NCBI GenBank assembly: GCA_045588795.1
Contig: JAZNEY010000105.1
Location: 1 to 16,754 of the forward strand
Length of the DNA: 16,754 nt
Origin: UMGS1908 sp045588795
Lineage (GTDB): Bacteria; Bacillota; Clostridia; Christensenellales; UBA1242
Direction: 5' to 3'
The notes beneath the pieces were generated by a model that saw nothing but the letters and a program-made list of their open reading frames with translations, had not been told where the DNA came from and made no database searches. Made by a program: the position numbers and the translations under genes. Shown here piece after piece: positions 6,660 through 13,780 of the stretch. Each line of letters opens with the position of its first letter. Positions within the stretch are counted from its first letter, which is position 1.

Positions 6660-7268
6660 CTATTCCGAAATCACTCTTTTTGCCCAAGATTTATTTTTGC
6701 AATGAGGGCATTTTAAATACCTTTTCCTTGGGGTATGAAATGCAAACAATGCCTCAAAATATTTAGGAGTAAATCTATGTTTACAAATTTGACATTCATA
6801 ATTCATTATATTTACTTCTATTTTAAAACAGAAACAAAAACTTATGATTAGAACTATTGTCGCAACAAGATTAACTATCAATATTAAAATCTCATTACTG
6901 ATTGCAAAACAAGATATTACTAAGATACCCAAAAAGGACAGCATTGATATAATCATCAACGCATTAGTACAAGAAAGAAGTTTTTTATTTTTAACTTCAT
7001 TTTGTTTCATAAGTTCAATAAGTTTTGACTCTGCATTGTTTTTATAGTTACTGGCAGAAATTCGTTCACCATTCAAAAGTTCGTTTATAGACACACCAAA
7101 GGCTTCACACAACTTTGGGAGCGTTTCAGTATCTGGAACACCATTACCATTCTCCCATTTTGAAATTGTTTTTTCGCTTACAAACAATTTTTCAGCAAGT
7201 TTTGCCTGGGTCATTTTTTTTGCCTTTCTTTCAAGCATTATAAATTTCCCAATCTTATTGTAATCCAT
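6660..7268 (-). CDS. XRE-family HTH regulator with two membrane segments and C-terminal zinc ribbon
   Basis: Numbered from ATG 7268 (202 residues), residues about 4-58 form an XRE/Cro helix-turn-helix (MTQAKLAEKLFVSEKTISKWENG, in the third and fourth helices). A short charged linker follows. Two hydrophobic segments lie at about 88-107 and 110-134. The cytoplasmic end carries CQIC (about 159-162) and CPHC (about 187-190), a four-Cys zinc-ribbon pattern separated by an aromatic, basic stretch with HTPRKRYLKC. The gene is thus a membrane-tethered DNA-binding protein, but ligand and targets are unknown. I chose 7268 because GGAGG lies four bases before it; the longer frame from 7313 has no Shine-Dalgarno and overlaps the promoter region. 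It sits between sigE and sigG, an unusual place. A role in sporulation is possible but not shown; it may simply be an inserted regulator. Confidence 0.85.
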   Translation of the reverse strand: MDYNKIGKFIMLERKAKKMTQAKLAEKLFVSEKTISKWENGNGVPDTETLPKLCEAFGVSINELLNGERISASNYKNNAESKLIELMKQNEVKNKKLLSCTNALMIISMLSFLGILVISCFAISNEILILIVNLVATIVLIISFCFCFKIEVNIMNYECQICKHRFTPKYFEALFAFHTPRKRYLKCPHCKNKSWAKRVISE

Positions 7269-7303
7269 CAAACCTCCACTATGATTATACATTAGACGTA
7301 ATA

Positions 7304-7312
7304 AGTATATCA
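7304..7312 (-). promoter_or_regulatory. Extended -10 promoter candidate for the XRE regulator
   Basis: On the minus strand TGATATACT reads as an extended -10 (TG-n-TATACT). A second -10-like TATAAT lies at 7284-7289, with no good -35 for either. The spacing to the ATG at 7268 suits the upstream one better. Low-certainty pattern call. Confidence 0.45.
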
Positions 7313-7405
7313 TAAAAGGTCAAGATTTTCCACTTTATTTAACCCGAAAGGCTCTACAACTTTACCGATTTTGCACAAAACAACTTTTACAATCCAAAAA
7401 CAAAA

Positions 7406-8101
7406 TTACTCAGCAAGAATCATATCTTTTTTTAATTTTAGTAAGACCTTTTTCTCTATCCTTGAAATATAAGATTGAGATATATTAAGTTTATCTGCCA
7501 CTTCTTTTTGCGTAAGTTCAGTTTCAAGTTCTGTTAGACCATATCTAAGTTTCATTATGTATCTTTCCCTTGGGGCAAGCCCATCAACCAATTTTGCTAT
7601 CAATTCATTCTCTATTTTTGCCTCTATCTTCTTATAAACAAAATCACCATCTGTTCCAACAATGTCTGCCAAAATTAATTCATTACCATCTTTATCTACG
7701 CTAAGTGGTTCATCAAGCGAAAGGTCTATTTTGTTTTTAGATGACTTCCTAAGATACATTAAAATCTCGTTTTCGATACACCTTGATGCATATGTTGCAA
7801 ATTTTATGTTTTTATCAATATTAAATGACCCAACAGCTTTTATCAAACCAATAGTTCCAATAGATGTTAAATCATCAATATTTATTCCGGTATTTTCAAA
7901 TCTTTGTGCAATATAAACAACCAACCTTAAATTCTTTTCAATCAAACAATTTCTTGCATCATTATCTCCATTCTTGCACAAAATCAAAACTTCCCTTTCT
8001 TCATCTGTACTTAATTTTTCCGGCAATGCATTTGTTCCATTAGTCATATAGTATATGCATTGTTCTTCTTTTTTTAATAATCTTAATAGCATTTTAATCA
8101 T
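7406..8101 (-). CDS. sigE: RNA polymerase sigma-E precursor (early mother cell)
   Basis: Sigma-E is the first mother-cell sigma factor and controls engulfment and coat-initiation genes. It is made as an inactive membrane-bound precursor cut by SpoIIGA. The 231-residue protein shows NALPEKLSTDEE (24-35), the sigma-70 region 2 sequence NLRLVVYIAQRFENTGINID (57-76), SIGTIGLIKAV, FATYASRCIENEILMYLRK (101-119) and the C-terminal NISQSYISRIEKK (206-218). These match sigma-E blocks rather than sigma-K. The pro-region (about residues 1-19, MIKMLLRLLKKEEQCIYY) is amphipathic and shorter than the roughly 27-29 residues of Bacillus. The start has AGGAG seven bases upstream, 15 bases after the spoIIGA stop, so the two form an operon. 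No terminator was found in the 92-base gap downstream, so read-through toward the XRE gene is possible. Confidence 0.96.
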   Translation of the reverse strand: MIKMLLRLLKKEEQCIYYMTNGTNALPEKLSTDEEREVLILCKNGDNDARNCLIEKNLRLVVYIAQRFENTGINIDDLTSIGTIGLIKAVGSFNIDKNIKFATYASRCIENEILMYLRKSSKNKIDLSLDEPLSVDKDGNELILADIVGTDGDFVYKKIEAKIENELIAKLVDGLAPRERYIMKLRYGLTELETELTQKEVADKLNISQSYISRIEKKVLLKLKKDMILAE

Positions 8102-8116
8102 ACCTTAACTCCTATT

Positions 8117-8893
8117 TCAATTAATACAATCAAGCCCCATAAGGCCATCATAAAAAAGAAAGTCTTTTTCGGTTATTCCGATTGCTACTGTTTTGCTCAC
8201 CCACCTCCCCTTTATGTTAACAAAAAAATTTGTTGGTAGTAAAATTTTTAATAAGCCATTTTCTCCAACACCCGACACTATTACCTCTTCAGCTACACAA
8301 TTTTTAATTATAGTTGCAGACAATTTTGGGGCGGAAATTATAACAATAGGTATATTTTCTTGTCCATATTTTGTAAAATTTCCACTATCCAAAAACAACT
8401 CTAAAAAATATGTTTTTTTGTCTATTTGCACCTTACAATCATATATATACGAACTAAGTTTTACTTTTCTTATACAAAACTTTAAAAGCAAAGAAATAAA
8501 CAAAAGTAAAACAATTGCAACTAAAATAACTATTGTATTTTTTACACTTTGTTCAAAATCTCCAGCAAGCTCACCTATTTTTACCCTTAAACCCTCTATG
8601 AAAAGTATATATGCTATATAAATGAAAAATATTAATACATTTTTTACAGAAAACAAATAATTGGTATAAAAAAATGAATTGTATAAACAAGCAAACATAG
8701 TCACAGCAATCGCCACAATCCCAGTACAAAGAATGTAAGAAAATAAATAGCAAAAGTAAATTATTAGTGAACCTATGCAAAAGTTAACTAATCTTACTTT
8801 GATATTGACTGTTGTGCAAACAGCATAATTTAGTGCAAGCATAAGCAAAAATGACAACACTAAAAATAATGAGCTCATAAAAAGAATATACAC
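8117..8893 (-). CDS. spoIIGA: SpoIIGA, membrane aspartic protease that processes pro-sigma-E
   Basis: SpoIIGA is a septal membrane protein whose cytoplasmic aspartic protease domain cleaves pro-sigma-E in the mother cell after a forespore signal. The 258-residue frame has five hydrophobic segments in the first 140 residues (about 1-25, 32-50, 53-71, 84-104 and 119-140). A soluble domain follows with LFLDSGN (166-172), whose Asp-Ser-Gly is the active-site motif of this family, and the end MGLDCIN. It lies directly before sigE, the conserved arrangement. The start is uncertain. GTG at 8893 gives an N-terminus of normal length but has no Shine-Dalgarno, and it falls in the 3' arm of the ftsZ terminator. 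ATG at 8878 is an alternative, five residues shorter and also poorly served. Overall sequence conservation of this family is low, so the call rests on topology, motif and context. Confidence 0.92.
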   Translation of the reverse strand: MYILFMSSLFLVLSFLLMLALNYAVCTTVNIKVRLVNFCIGSLIIYFCYLFSYILCTGIVAIAVTMFACLYNSFFYTNYLFSVKNVLIFFIYIAYILFIEGLRVKIGELAGDFEQSVKNTIVILVAIVLLLFISLLLKFCIRKVKLSSYIYDCKVQIDKKTYFLELFLDSGNFTKYGQENIPIVIISAPKLSATIIKNCVAEEVIVSGVGENGLLKILLPTNFFVNIKGRWVSKTVAIGITEKDFLFYDGLMGLDCIN

Positions 8894-8920
8894 CCATAAA
8901 TTAATTTATGAGTGTATATT
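8879..8920 (-). terminator. ftsZ terminator overlapping the start of spoIIGA
   Basis: Two 16-base arms (8885-8900 and 8905-8920) pair around a TTAA loop. On the minus strand the one non-Watson-Crick position is a G-U pair; on the plus strand it would be a C-A clash, so the fold favours the minus transcript. A C and five T follow (8879-8883). The run is short, so termination may be partial. Confidence 0.75.
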
Positions 8921-8939
8921 TTGTTTGAATATTATCGAA
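8913..8939 (-). promoter_or_regulatory. Candidate Spo0A-type promoter of spoIIGA-sigE
   Basis: TATCGAA on the plus strand (8933-8939) differs by one base from the Spo0A box TGTCGAA. It lies about where a -35 would be for the -10-like TATACA (8913-8918, minus). Spo0A boxes overlapping the -35 are typical of Spo0A-activated sigma-A promoters such as spoIIG. The 7-base motif could occur by chance, so confidence is low. Confidence 0.4.
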
Positions 8940-8945
8940 TTTTTG

Positions 8946-10256
8946 CTACTTCTTTAATCTTCTCAAAAATGGAGGAATTGAATCATCATCTACTGAAATT
9001 CTTGAAGATTGTAAACCTGCAAAATCTTTCCTTTCTTGAGGTTGCTGTTTTCTTTCTTCTTGAGTTTTATAGTTTTGATTTTGCCCATAGTAACCATTGT
9101 TTGTATTGCTATTTACAAAATTTTGATTTTCGCTTCCAAAAAGATTTAGCGATGGCTTAGATTGAGGTATGTCCTCTTCATCTGCTTTCTCTTGACCAGT
9201 TACAGCTTTTCCTGCAACGAAGTCAGCATATTTTGCTCGGTCAAAAGATTTTACTTGTTCAATTGTTTCTTGCTCTGCCTCTTCTTCTTTTTTGATTATA
9301 TTGTCAAAATCGCTATTTTTAAATCCTGTTGCAATAATTGTAATAATCAACTTATCGTTATACTTTTCATCAATTGTTGCACCAAAAATTGTATTTGCTG
9401 AATCATCAACAGCTTGTTTTACTAGGCTTACTGCAGTATTGATTTCATCAAGTGTCATATCGTGTCCGCCGGTTACATTTATAATAACTGCGGTTGCACC
9501 CTCAATAGAAGTTTCAAGTAGTGGACTTGCAACAGCCATTCTTACTGCCTCAATATTTCTGTTCTCGCCAGTACCCTCACCAATTCCCATATGAGCGAGG
9601 CCTCTGTTCTTCATAACTGTTCTTACATCTGCAAAGTCTAGATTAATTGTTGAAGATGTTGCTATTATATCACTTATTCCTTGAATACCCTGTCTTAAAA
9701 CATCATCTGCATATTCAAAAGCCTCAACAATCGGTGTTCCCTTTGGCACAACTTTTAACAGTTTGTCGTTTGGAATAACTACTAAAGTATCAACACTTTT
9801 TGCAAGATTCGCAATTCCAACTTCAGCATTCTCCATTCTATGCCTGCCCTCAAAACCAAACGGCTTTGTTACAACTGCAATAGTTAAAATTCCCATTTCC
9901 TTTGCAATGCTTGCAATTACAGGCGCTGCACCAGTTCCAGTTCCACCACCCATACCAGCAGTTATGAACACCAAATCTGCACCTTTCAACTTTTCTGCAA
10001 TCTCTGTTTTGCTTTCTTCTGCTGCTCTTCTTCCAATTTCAGGGTCTGCTCCCGCACCAAGACCTCTTGTAAGTTTAGAGCCAATTTGAATTGTCTCTTT
10101 CGCCTTACTCATCATAAGTGCTTGCTTGTCAGTATTTACAGCATAAAACTGTGCACTTTTTATATTTGCCGCAATCATTCTGTTGACAGCATTATTTCCA
10201 CCACCACCAACACCAAAAACTTTTATTTGGCATAATGGTAAACTACTATATTCCAT
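8946..10256 (-). CDS. ftsZ: Cell division protein FtsZ (tubulin-like GTPase)
   Basis: FtsZ polymerises into the Z ring that recruits the divisome, at mid-cell and, during sporulation, near the pole. The 436-residue chain shows FGVGGGGNNAVNRM (14-27), the GTP-binding tubulin signature GGGTGTG (103-109), FEGRHRMENAE (135-145) and the T7 loop NLDFADV (205-211). A Gln/Asn/Glu-rich linker of about 100 residues leads to a canonical C-terminal peptide IPPFLRR (427-433), the docking site for FtsA and other partners. AAGGAG lies six bases before the ATG, 18 bases after the ftsA stop, so the two are cotranscribed. A hairpin follows the stop and overlaps the spoIIGA start. No oddity was seen in the catalytic core. 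Confidence 0.98.
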   Translation of the reverse strand: MEYSSLPLCQIKVFGVGGGGNNAVNRMIAANIKSAQFYAVNTDKQALMMSKAKETIQIGSKLTRGLGAGADPEIGRRAAEESKTEIAEKLKGADLVFITAGMGGGTGTGAAPVIASIAKEMGILTIAVVTKPFGFEGRHRMENAEVGIANLAKSVDTLVVIPNDKLLKVVPKGTPIVEAFEYADDVLRQGIQGISDIIATSSTINLDFADVRTVMKNRGLAHMGIGEGTGENRNIEAVRMAVASPLLETSIEGATAVIINVTGGHDMTLDEINTAVSLVKQAVDDSANTIFGATIDEKYNDKLIITIIATGFKNSDFDNIIKKEEEAEQETIEQVKSFDRAKYADFVAGKAVTGQEKADEEDIPQSKPSLNLFGSENQNFVNSNTNNGYYGQNQNYKTQEERKQQPQERKDFAGLQSSRISVDDDSIPPFLRRLKK

Positions 10257-10274
10257 AACAATCTCCTTATATTG

Positions 10275-11423
10275 TTAATTTCCCATAAATGTATCAGCAA
10301 GACCGTTTTCTAAATCCAGAGCAATATCAAGAACTCCAAGAGATGTTGAAAAATGAGGTCTGTTTAATTGTGGAATTGGAGGAGCGACAACTTCCACCTT
10401 TCTTCCAATCTTTTTCGATAAATAATCACGAACACCTTTTATATAACAAAGCCCACCACCAGTTAGATAGACAGGGATATATTCAGGAAAATCATATTCA
10501 CATCTTGCAAAACACTTAAGTATATATGAAACAATTATATCAACCCTTTCGGTAACTATTTCATTAGCAGTTTTTGCTGAGAATGGCATCATATAATCTT
10601 TTCCAGCAATCTCATAATAATCTGAATCATCAGCAAGAAGCGACAAGACAATCTTTCTTTTTAAACTTTCCGCTTGATAGAATGTAATTTTTAAACATTG
10701 GGACAAATCCCCTGTTATGTGTCCTCCACCAATTGAAAATGAGTTTTGGAACAACAATCCATCACCACGAACGAGCATAACACTTGTGCTTATATGCCCA
10801 CAATCAACAAGCAGTGCATATCTATCTCGTATTTCAGGCTCGAATAAAAACAAACTTTCTGCAAGAGTTGATGAAATGTATTGCGATTCCCTTATTCCAA
10901 GTTCTTGAAGCATATTCTCAACGAAATCCAAAAAGTTGGTTTCTGCAAGATTGTACGAAATCAATCCGCCAAGCCTCGTTGTATACAATCCTCTAGGCTC
11001 GATAATCCTTCTGCTGTCATCAAGGGTAAAATATATTGGCGTATTATTTATTACAGTGTGTGTTGGGTGTTTTTTGTAAATGTTTCCAACAAAGAAAAGT
11101 TGATTAATATCATCATCTGATATTTTCTTTTTCTTAGGAAAGTTAATCATTGCCTCTTTACAAACAACTGTAGTGAACTCTCCCGGAACACCAACATAAA
11201 GTTTTGTTATTCTGCTTCGTGCTGTTGTTTCAGCATTGTTAATTGCAAGACCAACAGCCAAACTAACTTTTTCAGGCTCTAAAAATTCACCCTCATAAAA
11301 GCCTGCATACTCTACTTCTCCAGTGCCTTTAATATTAAAAGTTCCATTTACTCCGCGTTCTGCTATTAGCACAGTAATCTTTGATGACCCAAAATCTAAA
11401 ATTGCAACTTCTTTTTTTACCAT
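10275..11423 (-). CDS. ftsA: Cell division protein FtsA (actin-like), without C-terminal amphipathic helix
   Basis: FtsA is an actin-fold ATPase that binds the FtsZ tail, usually tethering it to the membrane, and recruits later divisome proteins. The 382 residues hold phosphate loop 1 (AILDFGSSKITVLIAE, 7-22), an SHS2-like segment with SRITKLYVGVPGEF, phosphate loop 2 (LLVDCGHISTSVML, about 204-217) and the adenosine loop YLTGGG (about 319-324). The protein ends some ten residues after the last core strand (LGVLDIAL), with an acidic tail DLENGLADTFMGN. The usual linker and basic amphipathic membrane-targeting helix are absent, and the length is short for the family (often 410-440). The next frame leads straight into the ftsZ Shine-Dalgarno, so no frameshifted remnant is visible. 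AGGAG lies five bases before the ATG. A sigma-A promoter stands upstream and drives ftsA-ftsZ. Confidence 0.94.
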   Translation of the reverse strand: MVKKEVAILDFGSSKITVLIAERGVNGTFNIKGTGEVEYAGFYEGEFLEPEKVSLAVGLAINNAETTARSRITKLYVGVPGEFTTVVCKEAMINFPKKKKISDDDINQLFFVGNIYKKHPTHTVINNTPIYFTLDDSRRIIEPRGLYTTRLGGLISYNLAETNFLDFVENMLQELGIRESQYISSTLAESLFLFEPEIRDRYALLVDCGHISTSVMLVRGDGLLFQNSFSIGGGHITGDLSQCLKITFYQAESLKRKIVLSLLADDSDYYEIAGKDYMMPFSAKTANEIVTERVDIIVSYILKCFARCEYDFPEYIPVYLTGGGLCYIKGVRDYLSKKIGRKVEVVAPPIPQLNRPHFSTSLGVLDIALDLENGLADTFMGN

Positions 11424-11481
11424 ATCTACTCCTAAAGAAAATAGTAAAATACATACTAGGCGACTAATAAATATTAGTTAT

Positions 11482-11511
11482 ATTATATAAATATTGCCAA
11501 TGCAATGTCAA
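11482..11511 (-). promoter_or_regulatory. Sigma-A promoter for ftsA-ftsZ with a palindrome in the spacer
   Basis: On the minus strand TTGACA (11506-11511, perfect) and TATAAT (11482-11487, perfect) are 18 bases apart. The spacer contains the inverted repeat ATTGC-CAAT-GCAAT (11493-11506), placed where a repressor could block the promoter. The untranslated leader is about 50 bases. Confidence 0.8.
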
Positions 11512-11528
11512 ATTATTTTAGTAAAATT

Positions 11529-11562
11529 AAAAAAATAGTGATTATTTATTTTAATCACTATT
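11529..11562 (-). terminator. Terminator after divIB/ftsQ
   Basis: AATAGTGATTA (11534-11544) and TAATCACTATT (11552-11562) form an 11-bp perfect stem with a 7-base loop. On the minus strand a seven-T run follows. It closes the murA-divIB unit and separates it from the ftsA promoter. Confidence 0.88.
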
Positions 11563-11572
11563 TTATGTTTGT

Positions 11573-12379
11573 TTATTTTGTTGTTATTACGCCCTCAACA
11601 GAACTTTTATATTCACTATATTTACTGCCATTTGCTATATACAATTTTGTTATCCTATATATTGCATCTTCAAGATTTTCTGTGTCATATATCTCTGCAA
11701 TGCTTTCACTTCCTGCAAATTTTACATCAAATCTAACCGCTTCCAACACAGGCTCATATTCTATTGTTACAGAGTCTATTATACTTATGCAACTTAGTGC
11801 TGTTTCAACCTCTCCAATATAGTCAGTTGTAACGACTCCGTTGTAAAAAGCCGAAATAAAATATCTAAGTTTTGAATCATCTAGAAAATCACCTACTGCA
11901 AGCCCTTTGTTGTACTCGTGCTCAAAAGACTCCCCAATATAATAAACTGGCGTTTTTGCCTCTGCGGTTGCTGTGTTATATTCTGTACTATTTTGAACAT
12001 TGTTTAAAATTTTTAAATCTTCATCAACACAGTAATATCCATTGTCTGAAACTAGTCTGCCGGCAGGAATTCTTTCTTTTAAGTTAATTACCGCATAATT
12101 TGGAAATTTTCTTTCTATATTTAAAACTTTTGCATATGGGTATTTCTTTTCGATTTTGTTTACATTTTCATCAAAATCAACAAATAAAATATTCTTTCCA
12201 TAGTTAAATTCGCCGGCTTCAATAATTCCATTGAAATCATGGGTTGACAAATATGTTGTAGACATTCTGCATTCTACACTTACGTATTTAAAACTAAATA
12301 TTGCAGATGACAAAATTACAAGAAGCAATATGCTTGTAATTATTACAGAAAAAATAATCAACCTTTTCTTTTTCTTCAT
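11573..12379 (-). CDS. divIB: Cell division protein DivIB/FtsQ
   Basis: DivIB (FtsQ in Gram-negatives) is a bitopic divisome protein that stabilises FtsL/DivIC and supports septal wall synthesis. The 268-residue protein has a five-residue basic cytoplasmic tip (MKKKK), a membrane segment (about 6-29) and then an extracytoplasmic POTRA-like domain. That domain is recognisable by FKYVSVECRMSTTYLSTHDF, the NILFVDFDENVNKIEKKYPYAKV segment and the IERKFPNYAVINLKERIP motif typical of this family. A beta-rich domain fills the rest. The gene lies six bases after murA, a common order in Bacillota. The Shine-Dalgarno (AAGG) is close and weak, consistent with translation coupled to murA. Sequence divergence in the family is high, so the call rests on motif, topology and context. 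Confidence 0.9.
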   Translation of the reverse strand: MKKKKRLIIFSVIITSILLLVILSSAIFSFKYVSVECRMSTTYLSTHDFNGIIEAGEFNYGKNILFVDFDENVNKIEKKYPYAKVLNIERKFPNYAVINLKERIPAGRLVSDNGYYCVDEDLKILNNVQNSTEYNTATAEAKTPVYYIGESFEHEYNKGLAVGDFLDDSKLRYFISAFYNGVVTTDYIGEVETALSCISIIDSVTIEYEPVLEAVRFDVKFAGSESIAEIYDTENLEDAIYRITKLYIANGSKYSEYKSSVEGVITTK

Positions 12380-12385
12380 TACCTT

Positions 12386-13639
12386 TTACCCATCAACTCT
12401 TATAATGTCTGCCCCCAAATTTTGCAATTGACATTCAATTTCTGAATAGCCCCTATCAATATGTTGAATGTTGTTTATCCTAGTTGTGCCCTTTGCTGTA
12501 AGACCTGCAATAACCATTGATGCTCCACCTCTTAAATCATAAGCATCAACCTCTGCTCCATAAAGAACAGGCACCCCATCAATTATCGCAATATCTTCTG
12601 TGTATTTAACACTCGCCCCCATTTTTGTTAGTTCATTTAAGTGTTTAAACCTTGTTTCAAAAATCCGCTCACGAACAACAGACTTCCCTTCTGCGATTGC
12701 TAAGTATGCACTGAGCTGTGGTTGCAAGTCGGTTGGAAAACCGGGATAAACCCAAGTACTAAAAGAACAAGGTTTAGGACGAATAAAATTTTCCACTAAT
12801 ATTCTACCACCAAAAGACTCTACTTGGCAACCAGATTTCCTTAATTTATCAATTAAAGACAAAATATATTTGTAATCTATGTTTTCAATTTCTATCTTCC
12901 CTTTTGTTGATGCACACGCAATCATATATGTACCCGCGACTATCCTGTCCGACATTGGGGTATACTCTGTCCCATTTAACCGCTCAACTCCTGTAATTTT
13001 TATAGTGCTTGTTCCAGCCCCCTCGATTTTACCTCCCATTTTATTAATAAAGTTGGCAAGATCTATAATTTCCGGTTCTCTTGCAACATTGTATAAAATA
13101 GTTTCACCTTTCAACAAAACTGATGCCATTACCAAGTTTTCTGTCGCCCCAACACTTGGAAAATTTAAATGAATAGTGTTTGACACCATAGTTTTTCCAT
13201 CACACTCAATAAAATCGTTCTCTTCGTTTATTTTCACCCCAAGTTTTCGAAGTCCTGAAATATGAATGTCTATTGGCCTTGCCCCTATTTCACAACCTCC
13301 AGGATATGCAACTTTCGCATATTTATACATTGAAAGCATTGGCCCAAGCATAAAAACTGATGACCTAAGAGCACTTGTAAGCTCGTTTGAAATACACAGA
13401 TTTTCTATCTGAGAATTTTTAATAATAAGGGAGTTTTCATTCCATACAACACTACCTCCAAGATGCCTTATTATATTAACCATATTGTCAACATCTTTAA
13501 TTCGTGGAACATTATGTAACACCACCTTTTCTTTTGTTAAAAGCGATGATGCAATCATTGGTAAAACTGCATTTTTTGAACTTTCTAAAACAACTTTTCC
13601 ACAAAGTCCTTTTCCTCCATTTATTAAAAAAGAAGCCAT
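12386..13639 (-). CDS. murA: UDP-N-acetylglucosamine 1-carboxyvinyltransferase MurA
   Basis: MurA transfers enolpyruvyl from phosphoenolpyruvate to UDP-GlcNAc, the first committed step of peptidoglycan synthesis, in the cytoplasm. The 417 residues (usual length) show SKNAVLP (21-27; K22 and N23 match catalytic and substrate residues in Escherichia coli), the flexible loop PGGCEIGARPID (113-124) with the catalytic Cys116, PGFPTDLQPQ and the loop ETRFKHLNEL. Because the loop residue is Cys rather than Asp, fosfomycin sensitivity would be expected from established MurA chemistry. GGGAGGAG lies four bases before the ATG. It is cotranscribed with divIB. Clostridia often carry two MurA copies, and which paralogue this is cannot be told here. 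Its promoter was not identified in the 141-base divergent gap. Confidence 0.97.
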   Translation of the reverse strand: MASFLINGGKGLCGKVVLESSKNAVLPMIASSLLTKEKVVLHNVPRIKDVDNMVNIIRHLGGSVVWNENSLIIKNSQIENLCISNELTSALRSSVFMLGPMLSMYKYAKVAYPGGCEIGARPIDIHISGLRKLGVKINEENDFIECDGKTMVSNTIHLNFPSVGATENLVMASVLLKGETILYNVAREPEIIDLANFINKMGGKIEGAGTSTIKITGVERLNGTEYTPMSDRIVAGTYMIACASTKGKIEIENIDYKYILSLIDKLRKSGCQVESFGGRILVENFIRPKPCSFSTWVYPGFPTDLQPQLSAYLAIAEGKSVVRERIFETRFKHLNELTKMGASVKYTEDIAIIDGVPVLYGAEVDAYDLRGGASMVIAGLTAKGTTRINNIQHIDRGYSEIECQLQNLGADIIRVDG

Positions 13640-13752
13640 ATAACTCCTCCCGAAATGAATATATTTTATTTTATGAAAAAAAACTTTTATGTGATAAAAT
13701 TTATTAATTTATCAACTAATAGATTATTTTAGTATGCTTATGGATTAATATT

Positions 13753-13761
13753 TGATATAAT
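13753..13761 (+). promoter_or_regulatory. Extended -10 promoter for the uracil-DNA glycosylase gene
   Basis: TGATATAAT is a perfect extended -10 (TG-n-TATAAT); no good -35 is present. A start near 13768 places AGAGG (13768-13772) at the 5' end of a very short leader. It overlaps the upstream ATG at 13760, supporting the ATG at 13781. The rest of the gap back to 13640 is AT-rich with no other clear signal. Confidence 0.6.
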
Positions 13762-13780
13762 GATTTTAGAGGATAAAAAA

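Noticed and set aside
7320..7405. Terminator after sigE
   Set aside because: No stem of useful length with a T run was found on the minus strand; nothing else recognised in this gap.
10289..10519. Plus-strand open frames across ftsA, ftsZ and other minus-strand genes
   Set aside because: They are antisense to well-conserved genes, lack Shine-Dalgarno sequences and have biased, non-protein-like composition.
13693..13713. GATAAA-N9-TTTATC inverted repeat between murA and udg
   Set aside because: Six-base AT-rich arms in an AT-rich gap; no link to a promoter or terminator.
13760..13780. Upstream ATG of the glycosylase gene as the true start
   Set aside because: It overlaps the extended -10, has no Shine-Dalgarno, and the next in-frame ATG has a well-placed AGAGG.
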